The notes below the pieces were generated by a model. The model saw only the letters and a list, made by a program, of their open reading frames with translations. It was not told the DNA's origin and did no database searches. Both the position numbers and the translations under genes were made by a program. A DNA stretch of 7,230 bases from Acidobacteriota bacterium (lineage in GTDB: Bacteria; Acidobacteriota; Terriglobia; UBA7540): assembly GCA_021789565.1 (NCBI GenBank), contig JAJYJL010000398.1:1-7230 (forward strand). The letters are read 5' to 3'. Shown here in pieces: positions 1 through 7,024 of the stretch. Every line of letters begins with the position of its first letter. Position 1 is the first letter of the stretch.

Positions 1-299
1 TTTTCGAGGGACGGCACCTCTTCCTTGCAGGGCGGACACCACGTGGCCCAGAAGCTCAGCAACACAGTCTTGCCGCGAAAATCGCTTAGACACAGTTGCT
101 TGCCATCAACGTCCGGCAGCGTGAAATCCGCGGCCCGGGAGCCGACGATCTTTTGCTGGAAGCCGGCCCCGGCCAAAGGAACAGGCGCAACCGGGAATAA
201 TACCGCGGCCACCACTAGAACCGCGCCAGCCAGGCAAGCTTCGTACCCTTGCTCTGTGGCCCATCTCGCAAATTCCCTGGGGGCTGTGTTGCGGTTCAT
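1..299 (-). CDS. TlpA/ResA-type thiol-disulfide oxidoreductase, N-terminal part (3' end outside window)
   Basis: This is a membrane-anchored thioredoxin-fold protein of the TlpA/ResA/redoxin type, expected to reduce disulfides on the outer side of the cytoplasmic membrane, for example in cytochrome c maturation. Only 99 residues are in the window; the C-terminal part lies beyond base 1. Residues 1-20 are polar. Residues 21-47 form a hydrophobic segment (AVLVVAAVLF core) that suits an uncleaved anchor or signal peptide. Residues 56-76 carry the family's ADFTLPDVDGK...LSDFRGK pattern, and residues 82-94 read SFWATWCPPCKEE, so the CPPC redox motif (C88, C91) is intact. The ATG at 299-297 has an AGGTG Shine-Dalgarno sequence five bases upstream (309-305). 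The gene starts 32 bases after the helicase stop with no visible promoter or terminator between them, so co-transcription with pcrA is likely. The fold assignment is firm; the exact substrate is unknown. Confidence 0.88.
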   Translation of the reverse strand, partial: MNRNTAPREFARWATEQGYEACLAGAVLVVAAVLFPVAPVPLAGAGFQQKIVGSRAADFTLPDVDGKQLCLSDFRGKTVLLSFWATWCPPCKEEVPSLE

Positions 300-331
300 T
301 TGCACACCTGAATCGCACGATGCCGGCCGCT

Positions 332-2569
332 TCAGATTTTCTCAAGGGACGCGTACCGTTCCACCAGCTTTTTTTGGCCGTAGCCGGGGAAGCTGACGGT
401 CAGTTTAGTGTCTTCGCCTTCGCCCTCAGACGCAAGGACCGTCCCGATCCCATACTTAGGATGCCGCACCTTTGAGCCTTGTCGCCAGCGCGGCGGCGTT
501 GCGGGCCGCGAGCGCGGAATCTGCGGCCCCGCATTCGAAGACTTCAATCCGCGCCCGCGCTCGGAGAAAAACTTTTCAATACCCTCGACGGAATTGACGG
601 CATTGCCCCAAGTCGTGCGGGGCTTGGAAGCAAACATCGTAACATTGAGCGGCTCAATAAGCTCATGGGGAATTTCGCTTAAGAAGCGCGAAGGCTGCGA
701 GCATTCCTGTGACTGCCGGCCGTAAATGCGCCGCTCACGCACCCAGGTGAGCACCAGCCGGTCCTTGGCTCGCGTCATTCCGACGTAGCACAGCCGGCGC
801 TCTTCTTCGAGACCGGCAGCGTCGTCAATCGAAAGCTTGTGCGGAAAGAGGCCTTCTTCCATACCCGCCAGAAAAACGACGGAAAACTCCAAACCCTTGG
901 CGCTGTGGAGTGTCATCAGAGTCACGCGGGCGCGCTCGTCGTAACTATCAGCGTCTGAGACCAGCGCGGCGTGGTCCAGGAATTCGGCCAGCCGTTCGCC
1001 ACGCTCTTCGGCTTCCGCTGCCGCATTCACCAGTTCGCGCAGGTTTTCGATGCGGCTTTCGGCCGCCGGCGTATTCTCTGCGTCCAGGATTTCAATGTAA
1101 TGCGTGTGATCGAGAACGGCGCGGATGAATTCGCTGAGCGAAAGGATCTCGCGGTCCGCCGCCAGCCGCGTCATCAGCGAGCGGAAATCCTCCAGAGCGT
1201 TCAGGGCGCGGCTTGAAAACATCTGTGTGCCGGCGGCCAGCGTCTTCTCCAGCGCCTCCCACAAGGATTGCGCACCCTGACTGGCAACGGCTTGCAACTG
1301 TTCGACTGTGGTTTGCCCGATGCCCCGCGGAGGCGTGTTGATGATGCGCTGCATAGCGGAAGAGTCGCGCAGATTATTGGCCAGACGCGCGTATGCCAGA
1401 GCGTCCTTGATTTCGCTGCGGTCATAGAAACTGGTCCCGCCAACCACGCGGTACTCAATGCGGTTTCTGCGGAGAGCTTCTTCCAGCGCTCGCGATTGCG
1501 CGTTGGTGCGGAAGAGCACGCCGACACTTTCCGTCGCATTGTTGCGCAACGCATTGACAATCTCGTTGGCAACAAACCAGCCTTCGTCGTCCGAGTCGCG
1601 AGCTTCGTAGAGGCCCACGCGCAATCCTGCGCCTCGGTTCGTTCGCAGGGATTTTCCCTTGCGCGCAATGTTGTGGCTTACTACCGCCGTGGCCGCGTCC
1701 AGGATCATCTGCGTCGAGCGGTAGTTCTGCTCCAGGCGGATCATGGCGGTGCCGGGATAATCGTGGTCGAAGTTCAGAATGTTTTCGATGTCCGCGCCGC
1801 GCCAGCGGTAGATCGACTGGTCTTCGTCGCCCACGGCGCACACGTTCTGCTGCGCATGCGTCAACTGCCGGATAAGATGATACTGGATCCGGTTGGTATC
1901 CTGGTACTCGTCCACCATGACGTAGCGGAAACGTCGGTTGTATTCCTCTGCGGCGTCCGTCGCATCGTCAAAAAGTGCCACGGTCTTCAGCAGCAGATCG
2001 TCAAAGTCAAGCGCGTTCGATTGCCGCAGCTTGCTTTCGTAACGCTCATACAGGGCAGCGAGATTGCGCGTCGAGGGATCATAACCTTCGCTATTCATCC
2101 TCTCCGGCAAGACTCCCCGGTTCTTGGCGGCGCTGATGCGCGCCAGCACTGAGCGAGGCGAGTTGATCCAGTCGCTCAACCCCAGTTCCTGGCCTGCAAC
2201 TTTCACCGCGCGCTGCTGGTCGTCCTCATCGTAAATGGTGAAGTCGCGAGTGTATCCCAGGCGCCCGATGTGCCGGCGCAGAACGCTGACGCAGAATGAA
2301 TGAAACGTCGAGATGTGCGGCAGCCGGTTGATCCTTGCTTCCAGCAGCGCCGACACGCGCTCCTTCATCTGGTCGGCGGCCTTGTTGGTGAACGTTACGG
2401 CTAGAATATTTTCCGGAGGAATGCCGCACACCTGAATCAGGTAGGCGATGCGATAAGTGATGACACGCGTCTTGCCGCTGCCTGCGCCGGCCAGGATTAG
2501 CAGCGGGCCGTCGGTGTGCTCCACAGCAGCGCGTTGCTGCGGATTAAGCTGTTCCAGTAATGAATTCAT
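332..2569 (-). CDS. pcrA: ATP-dependent DNA helicase of the UvrD/PcrA family
   Basis: This is a superfamily 1A 3'-5' DNA helicase/translocase that acts in nucleotide excision repair, in clearing proteins from DNA and in resolving transcription-replication conflicts. The 745-residue length fits PcrA/UvrD. All helicase motifs are present: Q motif LNPQQ at 8-12, Walker A AGAGSGKT at 27-34, Ia TFTNKAA at 59-65, Ib TFHSF at 88-92, Walker B DEYQDTN at 220-226, III GDEDQSIYRWRGAD at 247-260, IV RLEQNYRS at 278-285, V TLHSAKGLEF at 553-562 and VI YVGMTRAKDRL at 595-605. Residues 699-745 match the PcrA C-terminal Tudor-like domain (VRHPKYGIGTV...), which in studied PcrA/UvrD proteins contacts RNA polymerase. 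The ATG at 2569 is preferred because homology begins there and because earlier in-frame starts lie upstream of, or very near, the promoter at 2691-2719. Its Shine-Dalgarno is weak. PcrA versus UvrD naming is a matter of convention here; Rep is less likely given the C-terminal domain. Confidence 0.97.
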   Translation of the reverse strand: MNSLLEQLNPQQRAAVEHTDGPLLILAGAGSGKTRVITYRIAYLIQVCGIPPENILAVTFTNKAADQMKERVSALLEARINRLPHISTFHSFCVSVLRRHIGRLGYTRDFTIYDEDDQQRAVKVAGQELGLSDWINSPRSVLARISAAKNRGVLPERMNSEGYDPSTRNLAALYERYESKLRQSNALDFDDLLLKTVALFDDATDAAEEYNRRFRYVMVDEYQDTNRIQYHLIRQLTHAQQNVCAVGDEDQSIYRWRGADIENILNFDHDYPGTAMIRLEQNYRSTQMILDAATAVVSHNIARKGKSLRTNRGAGLRVGLYEARDSDDEGWFVANEIVNALRNNATESVGVLFRTNAQSRALEEALRRNRIEYRVVGGTSFYDRSEIKDALAYARLANNLRDSSAMQRIINTPPRGIGQTTVEQLQAVASQGAQSLWEALEKTLAAGTQMFSSRALNALEDFRSLMTRLAADREILSLSEFIRAVLDHTHYIEILDAENTPAAESRIENLRELVNAAAEAEERGERLAEFLDHAALVSDADSYDERARVTLMTLHSAKGLEFSVVFLAGMEEGLFPHKLSIDDAAGLEEERRLCYVGMTRAKDRLVLTWVRERRIYGRQSQECSQPSRFLSEIPHELIEPLNVTMFASKPRTTWGNAVNSVEGIEKFFSERGRGLKSSNAGPQIPRSRPATPPRWRQGSKVRHPKYGIGTVLASEGEGEDTKLTVSFPGYGQKKLVERYASLEKI

Positions 2570-2684
2570 TCCGGGCTTATCAGGCAGGAAGTTCTCGCGG
2601 CGGTCCCCCGTTCGGCGCGGTCCCTGCGTTTCCAACCGTTGCGGCGCCCATCGCCTGGTGGAAGGTCCCACAACAATGGGCGAA
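2570..2684 (-). promoter_or_regulatory. Probable structured 5' leader of pcrA with a small upstream ORF
   Basis: If transcription starts about seven bases after the -10 box, pcrA has a leader of roughly 115 bases. Near its 5' end a nested stem-loop can form: an outer 6-bp perfect stem (2676-2681 with 2646-2651, GCCCAT/ATGGGC) enclosing an inner 5-bp stem (2667-2671 with 2658-2662, one G-U pair) with a 4-base loop. An ATG at 2651-2649, inside the outer stem, opens a 23-codon ORF that ends in tandem TGA TAA stops at 2582-2577, with the TGA ten bases before the pcrA ATG and in another frame. The upstream ORF has only an AGG two bases before its ATG, so its translation is doubtful. The structure and ORF are read directly; any regulatory role is inference. 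Confidence 0.3.
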
Positions 2685-2690
2685 GACTCG

Positions 2691-2719
2691 ATTGTACACG
2701 AAGCGGCCCGAACTACCAA
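2691..2719 (-). promoter_or_regulatory. pcrA: Sigma70-type promoter for pcrA
   Basis: On the minus strand there is a -35 hexamer TTGGTA (2719-2714, four of six matches to TTGACA), a spacer of exactly 17 bases (2713-2697), and a -10 hexamer TACAAT (2696-2691, five of six matches to TATAAT). It lies in the gap after the phosphoesterase stop and faces pcrA. The expected start of transcription is near 2684. It suggests that pcrA and the thioredoxin-fold gene behind it are expressed independently of the phosphoesterase gene. This rests on a sequence match only. Confidence 0.65.
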
Positions 2720-2787
2720 ACGGCATCGCAGCAAAAAGACAAAAGGTTGCCGCCCGGTATAAGGGAGGTTCAGAAAAAGACGGTAAG

Positions 2788-5574
2788 TTACAGTCCCGGC
2801 TGTTGTTTGCGGTCCATCTGCTTCCGGATGGCGCCGGGGTTGTCGAGGTCCGCCGAGGGCGGCAGCGGCTGGCCACGACTGGCAAAGTAATTCGGATCGC
2901 GCGCTTTTGCTGGATCGAAGATGCGCGAATCCTCCGGCAGCGGCGTGTAGGGGCTGAAGTCCGGCTGGTTGGTAAAACTGTCGGCCAGGCTGGTGGCGGC
3001 TGCGTCATACTGATTGATCGGCGGAATTCCGAAGATCAAGTCAAACGTCTTCAGGATGCTGAGCATGCTTGCGTGGACGTGCGAAACGCCGCGCCGCGAA
3101 TACGGGCTGATCACCATCAGCAGGCTGCGGTGGGCGTCAACGTGGTCCTGCCCGTCCTGCGCGTCGTCTTCGGTCACGAAGATCGCCATGTTTTTCCAGA
3201 ATGGGCTGTGGGATAACAACTCGACCATCTTGCCCAGCGCCAGGTCGTTGTCCGCCACATAGGAAGCGCGATAGGCATAGCCGTCGCTCGGGCGCGGCTT
3301 GGCAGTGTGGTCGTCGGGCAGCCAGATATACATGAACTGCGGCATCGGCTGCTTGCCACTGACGTAACGCTCATCGAATTCCTGCCTGAATTGCTTAAAG
3401 CGGTACTGGTCCGGAATCGACGTGTTGAAGTCCGGATAGGTGCGCGAGGTGTTCTGATACAAGACCTCCGGCATGGGCACGTTGGTGGCTTCGCGTACGC
3501 CGGTCGGTTCCGATCCGCCCTCTTCCTTATACCCTGCCAATTCCAGGTTTTCGCCGTAATTACGGAAAGTGATGTTGTGGCCCGCCAGGTGCTCCCACAG
3601 CGAACCTGCTTCCAGAAAATCCTCCGGCGAGGGAGACGTGCTGCCGATCGCAAGCCGCCCCGGAGCGTTCTGATCCGGCACAAAGTCGAACTGGCCGCCG
3701 TAGCCCGCGGGCCAGGCGGATTCGAATTCGGTGTTGGGATAATTTCCCACCAGCCAGCGGTGTCCGTCCACGGAGACGTCGGAGTCCACGTAGTAGTTGT
3801 CGCTCAGGCCGAAGCGCTCCGCCAGCGCGTGATGGTTGGGCGAAACACGCACGTGCTCGTAAGTGGGCTCGCCCTTTTCGCTGACGGTCCCGTCATCGCC
3901 GTAGTGCGCCAGCGCGGCATCGCCGTTCACCTGCTGCCCCCCCACGGATTTCAGATCGCCGAAAATCTGGTCGAACGTTCGGTTCTCTTTGACGATAAAA
4001 ACCACGTATTTTATCTTCTCGCTCGGCTGACCGGGCGGCGGAACGGGAAAATCCGCGGCCCGCGCCGGCTCTTCCTGTGGAATGAACCCATTGTTGCGAA
4101 GCACCTGCTCGGTCAATTCGGCGAGCTTGCCCGTTTGTGGCGCCGGCATAATCGAAATCACGCCCCGAGTGATGTCGCCGATGTAATCGCCGGCAGGGCC
4201 TTGGTGGAAATTCGGCCCGCCGTTCGGCCCTGCACCGTAGCCCTTGGCGTTGTCCACGTAAAGCGTTTTTCCGTCCGGACTCACAATCACGCGGGCCGGA
4301 AACCATCCCGTCGGGACGTAACCCAGAACTTTTTCCTGCTGCGTATCAATCACCGCCAGCGCGTTGATTCCCGCGCAGGCTACATAGAGGCTCTTGCCGT
4401 CCGGACTGAGCGCCAGCCCGAACGGTAGCAGGCCACGCAGGCCCGCAACGCTCTTTGCAGGCTGGAGCAGCAGCGTCTTTTCTTCCATGCCGGTGTGCGC
4501 GTCCAGAATGCTGATGCTGTCCTGCGCGGAATTGCTCACATACACTTTGTTCGCGCCTGCCACCACCGCTCCGGGGCTCGATCCGCCCACGGACTTCGGC
4601 CCGGTAGGAATGCCGGTTCGCGTCATAGCCTTCACTGCAGGATGGGCGGGATTTGCAACGTCGAGCACATAGACAGAATTTGATTGCGGAACGTTCGGGC
4701 TGCCGAGCCCAGGAATCTTCTTGCCCTCCACAACCGTGCCGTTCTTGGCTTCTTTTGACGGAAAACCGAATGGCGGAAAATCGAGCCCGGTGTGCAGCGC
4801 GTCCTTCGGGTTGTAACCAGGTACCAGCGAATAGCGGAACATGCCGACGTTGGTCACGTAAGCCGTCTTGCCGTCGGGCGAAAGCGCCAGGCCAAACGGC
4901 AGCCGCCCCACGGGCACGCTCGCGATCATGCGGCGCGAATGCGTGTCAAAAACCACCATGCGGAAATGCGCCAGGTCCAGCGCGTAAAGGTCCTTGCCGT
5001 CGGGCGAAAGTTTCATGTCGCCAGGCAGACTGTTCCGATAGGTTTTCCCCTGGTAGCGATCGTCCAGGCTGAGTGAGCGCAGGTCACGCCGCGTTTTCAG
5101 ATCGAAAATGCCGATCTTGCCGTTGTTGCCCTCGGAAAGATAGAACGTCTGATTGTCCGGCGCGATGGCCACACCGAGATAAACGCTCTTGGGATCAGGC
5201 GCCGAACCGCGCGGCGGGTATCCCGGCGGAATCTGATCGACGCTAGGATTATTACTGGATAGATCAGAAATGATAGAGACCGAAAACGGCCACGTGCCGC
5301 TGTTGGATGTCACCAGTGTCTTGCCGTCGGGAGAAAGCGCCAGCCCGTAAGGATGCGGTTCAACTTTCACCTGCACGCCCTGCGGCGTCACCAGCCGGCC
5401 GTTGGGCAGCACCGTCTCGCCACGCGGCACGATTTCAGCGGGGCGGTTACCCGCCGGCGCCACAAGCTCGGCGACCTGCGCCGGACGCTTTGCGCACGCT
5501 GAAAAGAACAGCGCCCCCGAAAGAAAAAATGCGAAAATCACCGGACGAATCCCTGAAACCCGTATCAGTGGCAC
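2788..5574 (-). CDS. Lipoprotein: YncE/YVTN-like beta-propeller fused to an AcpA/phospholipase C-type phosphoesterase
   Basis: This 928-residue exported two-domain protein belongs to the type annotated as bifunctional YncE family/alkaline phosphatase family protein. Residues 1-27 are a lipoprotein signal: arginines at 5 and 10, a hydrophobic core, then FSAC with C27 as the likely lipid-modified cysteine. Residues about 73-460 hold propeller blades with repeated LSPDGK motifs near 75-87, 184-200, 226-242, 384-399 and 426-441, and a variant at 132-149. Residues about 520-890 form the phosphoesterase domain (PF04185-like): KENRTFDQIFG at 529-539, DSDVSVDGHRW at 597-607, and TEDDAQDGQDHVDAHR at 801-816, followed by PINQYDAAA. 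By analogy with AcpA, E530, N531, S601, D803 and D804 are likely metal or catalytic residues. The expected reaction is hydrolysis of a phosphomonoester or phosphodiester outside the cytoplasm; the substrate cannot be read. The GTG start at 5574 is chosen because it has a strong Shine-Dalgarno sequence and gives a clean signal peptide, unlike the ATG at 5625. Confidence 0.9.
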   Translation of the reverse strand: MPLIRVSGIRPVIFAFFLSGALFFSACAKRPAQVAELVAPAGNRPAEIVPRGETVLPNGRLVTPQGVQVKVEPHPYGLALSPDGKTLVTSNSGTWPFSVSIISDLSSNNPSVDQIPPGYPPRGSAPDPKSVYLGVAIAPDNQTFYLSEGNNGKIGIFDLKTRRDLRSLSLDDRYQGKTYRNSLPGDMKLSPDGKDLYALDLAHFRMVVFDTHSRRMIASVPVGRLPFGLALSPDGKTAYVTNVGMFRYSLVPGYNPKDALHTGLDFPPFGFPSKEAKNGTVVEGKKIPGLGSPNVPQSNSVYVLDVANPAHPAVKAMTRTGIPTGPKSVGGSSPGAVVAGANKVYVSNSAQDSISILDAHTGMEEKTLLLQPAKSVAGLRGLLPFGLALSPDGKSLYVACAGINALAVIDTQQEKVLGYVPTGWFPARVIVSPDGKTLYVDNAKGYGAGPNGGPNFHQGPAGDYIGDITRGVISIMPAPQTGKLAELTEQVLRNNGFIPQEEPARAADFPVPPPGQPSEKIKYVVFIVKENRTFDQIFGDLKSVGGQQVNGDAALAHYGDDGTVSEKGEPTYEHVRVSPNHHALAERFGLSDNYYVDSDVSVDGHRWLVGNYPNTEFESAWPAGYGGQFDFVPDQNAPGRLAIGSTSPSPEDFLEAGSLWEHLAGHNITFRNYGENLELAGYKEEGGSEPTGVREATNVPMPEVLYQNTSRTYPDFNTSIPDQYRFKQFRQEFDERYVSGKQPMPQFMYIWLPDDHTAKPRPSDGYAYRASYVADNDLALGKMVELLSHSPFWKNMAIFVTEDDAQDGQDHVDAHRSLLMVISPYSRRGVSHVHASMLSILKTFDLIFGIPPINQYDAAATSLADSFTNQPDFSPYTPLPEDSRIFDPAKARDPNYFASRGQPLPPSADLDNPGAIRKQMDRKQQPGL
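4390..5352 (-). repeat. Diverged in-frame blade repeats of the beta-propeller
   Basis: A 36-base coding unit for P(Y/F)GLALSPDGK(T/S) recurs at 5352-5317, 4899-4864 and 4425-4390, with looser copies between and after them (for example the SPDGKDLY coding segment near 5010-4990). The copies are alike in DNA as well as protein but carry several substitutions each. They reflect propeller blade duplication, not a mobile or regulatory repeat. Confidence 0.7.
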
Positions 5575-5581
5575 GTTGGTT

Positions 5582-5589
5582 CTCCCCTT
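5582..5589 (-). promoter_or_regulatory. Shine-Dalgarno sequence deciding the GTG start of the phosphoesterase lipoprotein
   Basis: The minus strand reads AAGGGGAG here, seven bases before the GTG at 5574-5572. This is the best ribosome-binding match near any candidate start of this gene. It favours the GTG over the ATG at 5625, whose upstream sequence holds only a short G run. Confidence 0.75.
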
Positions 5590-5679
5590 GTGATGAGTTG
5601 ACAACCAACAGTCCTGGTGTGACATTGCGCCCCGAAGTGTAAAGCCCCGCATGGCAATTATCCCGCCTGAAGAAGAACC

Positions 5680-5688
5680 AATATAACA
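5680..5688 (-). promoter_or_regulatory. Possible extended -10 promoter for the phosphoesterase gene
   Basis: The minus strand reads TGTTATATT, an extended -10 element (TGn followed by TATATT, five of six matches to TATAAT). No good -35 box lies at the expected distance. Transcription would begin near 5673 and leave a leader of about 100 bases before the GTG. It is the best candidate in the 248-base gap, but it rests on a short match. Confidence 0.35.
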
Positions 5689-5755
5689 AGTGTTTTACCG
5701 GAAGTACATCGCGAAGCAGCAGCGGATAAGATGGACGCGCGGATGAACCAGTAGC

Positions 5756-5770
5756 TCCAGCGGTGCTGGA
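5756..5770 (-). other. Small hairpin downstream of the BNR protein gene
   Basis: A perfect 6-bp stem (TCCAGC/GCTGGA) with a 3-base loop lies about 50 bases after the BNR gene's stop. No T-run follows on the minus strand, so it is not a standard intrinsic terminator. It could be a weak or factor-dependent terminator element, an mRNA end stabiliser, or chance. The rest of the 5575-5822 gap shows nothing else beyond the candidate promoter and ribosome-binding site. Confidence 0.2.
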
Positions 5771-5822
5771 TGTTGCTCGCCTTGTGAACAACAGACAGGG
5801 ACGCAACCCAAACACTCAGGAT

Positions 5823-7007
5823 TCAATAAATAATCGTGAAATTGCCGTCGGGGCCGGTGTAAACGCTGGGCATGCCCCAGACGGGAACGCCGGGAGCATG
5901 ACCAACGGAGCCAAGCGGCTGGCCTGACTTGTCAAAGAGTTGCCACGCGAGTGAGCCGCCCTGCTTCCAGCCGGTGCCTTCCGTCCAGGCCAGCAGAACG
6001 TCACCGTGCGAATTGGCGGCCACGGCGGGATGCTTCCGGTCATTGCCGTGGCCGGGCGCGGCGAATGAAGATGAGAGTTTGAATGTCTGCCGGTTGACCG
6101 TGTCGAAGTAAACCTCGCCGGCTTTTTCCCAGGCGGCCAGCACCTGCCGGTCACCTTCGCTGAGATAAGCCGTGCTCATCGGGCAGGCGTTCAGCTGCCA
6201 AGCTGAGACTTCACTGGCGCGAAAAGTGTGGCCGCGGTCCGTTGAAACCAGCAGCGTCATGTTGCGATGGATGGCTTCCGCGGCGGCGCGATACAAGACA
6301 AACAGCGCGCCACGGCCGTCAACAAAGGCGCGCATGCCACAGCAGCCGCAGGCTCCGAGCTCAGCGGGCGAAACAGGAACTTCGCGCGAGAACGTGCGGC
6401 CGCTGTTGGTGGAACGCGCCAGGTAAACCCGCCGGTTGGCTTCGCCGGGGGCCTTGCCCGTGGCGTGCCACACCACGTAGACGTCGCCCTTCTGATCGGC
6501 AGCAACGGAAAGCCCACCGTCAAGCCCCTTGGCGTACTCAACCAGATTGCGCTGCGGCGTGAAGGCCGTGCCCGAAGCGTTGAGGCGCGAGAAGAGCAGC
6601 GGAGTGGAGCCGGCAGGGCCGCGCGGAGTTGCCTTTTCCGACCCGAACCACACTACGTTTACCTGGCCGTCTGCGCCGGCCGCCATTTGCGGGCCGCGCA
6701 CAGTGCCCACCGCCAGAGCGCTCCCCGGCTGGCTGTTCACTCGAATGGGTTTTGAAAATTCCTTTGCGCCGGGCGCCCGCTGGACGTATTCGATGTTGCC
6801 CGCTGCGGCATCGCCCGTAAAGTAGATCATGTGCAGCACGCCGCGCCGATCGACCACTGTCTGCGGCTGGATGCCGCTCTCGGGCGTTCGCACAAGTCTT
6901 ACCTGGGGAAGCTGCGGCGGTCGCGCGGTTTCTGAATAGACAACCGCTGTTGCGGCTATCGTCACCGCAGCGATGGCCCAAACGATTTTGGCGTGCTGTT
7001 GCTTCAT
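5823..7007 (-). CDS. Exported BNR/Asp-box beta-propeller protein, sialidase superfamily, with CxCC cysteine cluster
   Basis: This 394-residue protein is predicted to be exported: residues 1-25 have lysines at 2 and 7 and then an alanine/valine-rich hydrophobic stretch, with possible cleavage near YSETA. The rest resembles a sialidase-type propeller. Two Asp-boxes are visible, STNSGRTF at 199-206 (Asn replaces Asp) and STDRGHTF at 255-262, and blade strands such as VNVVWFGSE, GDVYVVWHATG and GDVLLAWTEGTG recur. Cysteines cluster at 220, 222 and 223 (ACGCCGMRA), with one more at 275 (NACPMS). I cannot find the arginine triad or the (F/Y)RIP motif of true sialidases, so glycosidase activity is not supported; it may bind a ligand or metal. 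The ATG at 7007 is chosen because its GGGG ribosome-binding match is nine bases away; an ATG at 7013 would add two residues. The gene follows the SDR by 17 bases, probably in one operon. Confidence 0.85.
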   Translation of the reverse strand: MKQQHAKIVWAIAAVTIAATAVVYSETARPPQLPQVRLVRTPESGIQPQTVVDRRGVLHMIYFTGDAAAGNIEYVQRAPGAKEFSKPIRVNSQPGSALAVGTVRGPQMAAGADGQVNVVWFGSEKATPRGPAGSTPLLFSRLNASGTAFTPQRNLVEYAKGLDGGLSVAADQKGDVYVVWHATGKAPGEANRRVYLARSTNSGRTFSREVPVSPAELGACGCCGMRAFVDGRGALFVLYRAAAEAIHRNMTLLVSTDRGHTFRASEVSAWQLNACPMSTAYLSEGDRQVLAAWEKAGEVYFDTVNRQTFKLSSSFAAPGHGNDRKHPAVAANSHGDVLLAWTEGTGWKQGGSLAWQLFDKSGQPLGSVGHAPGVPVWGMPSVYTGPDGNFTIIY

Positions 7008-7024
7008 TGGCATGATCCCCCGAG

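Noticed and set aside
106..345. 79-codon minus-strand frame overlapping the thioredoxin-fold gene
   Set aside because: It is a frame shadow: the frame starting at 299 carries the WCPPC motif and a hydrophobic anchor, whereas this one shows no motif.
1268..2152. 294-codon open frame on the plus strand
   Set aside because: It lies wholly antisense to the conserved helicase core of pcrA and its translation resembles no family; long antisense frames are expected in GC-rich coding DNA.
2570..2734. Upstream extension of pcrA to a TTG at 2734
   Set aside because: The extra 55 residues have no family counterpart, and the TTG lies upstream of the promoter at 2691-2719.
2735..2787. Intrinsic terminator after the phosphoesterase gene
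   Set aside because: Short T-runs occur on the minus strand, but no stable GC-rich stem sits directly before them; the one possible stem has an A/T loop and no trailing T-run.
2580..3008. 142-codon minus-strand frame spanning the end of the phosphoesterase gene and the pcrA leader
   Set aside because: Most of it overlaps the phosphoesterase C-terminus in another frame; only its last 23 codons, within the pcrA leader, are considered separately as a mini-ORF.
3307..4428. 373-codon open frame on the plus strand
   Set aside because: It lies antisense to the phosphoesterase domain, whose motifs on the minus strand are unambiguous; the plus translation has no recognisable domain.
5823..7007. Active exo-alpha-sialidase
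   Set aside because: Asp-boxes show the fold only; the arginine triad and the (F/Y)RIP motif needed for sialidase activity are not visible.
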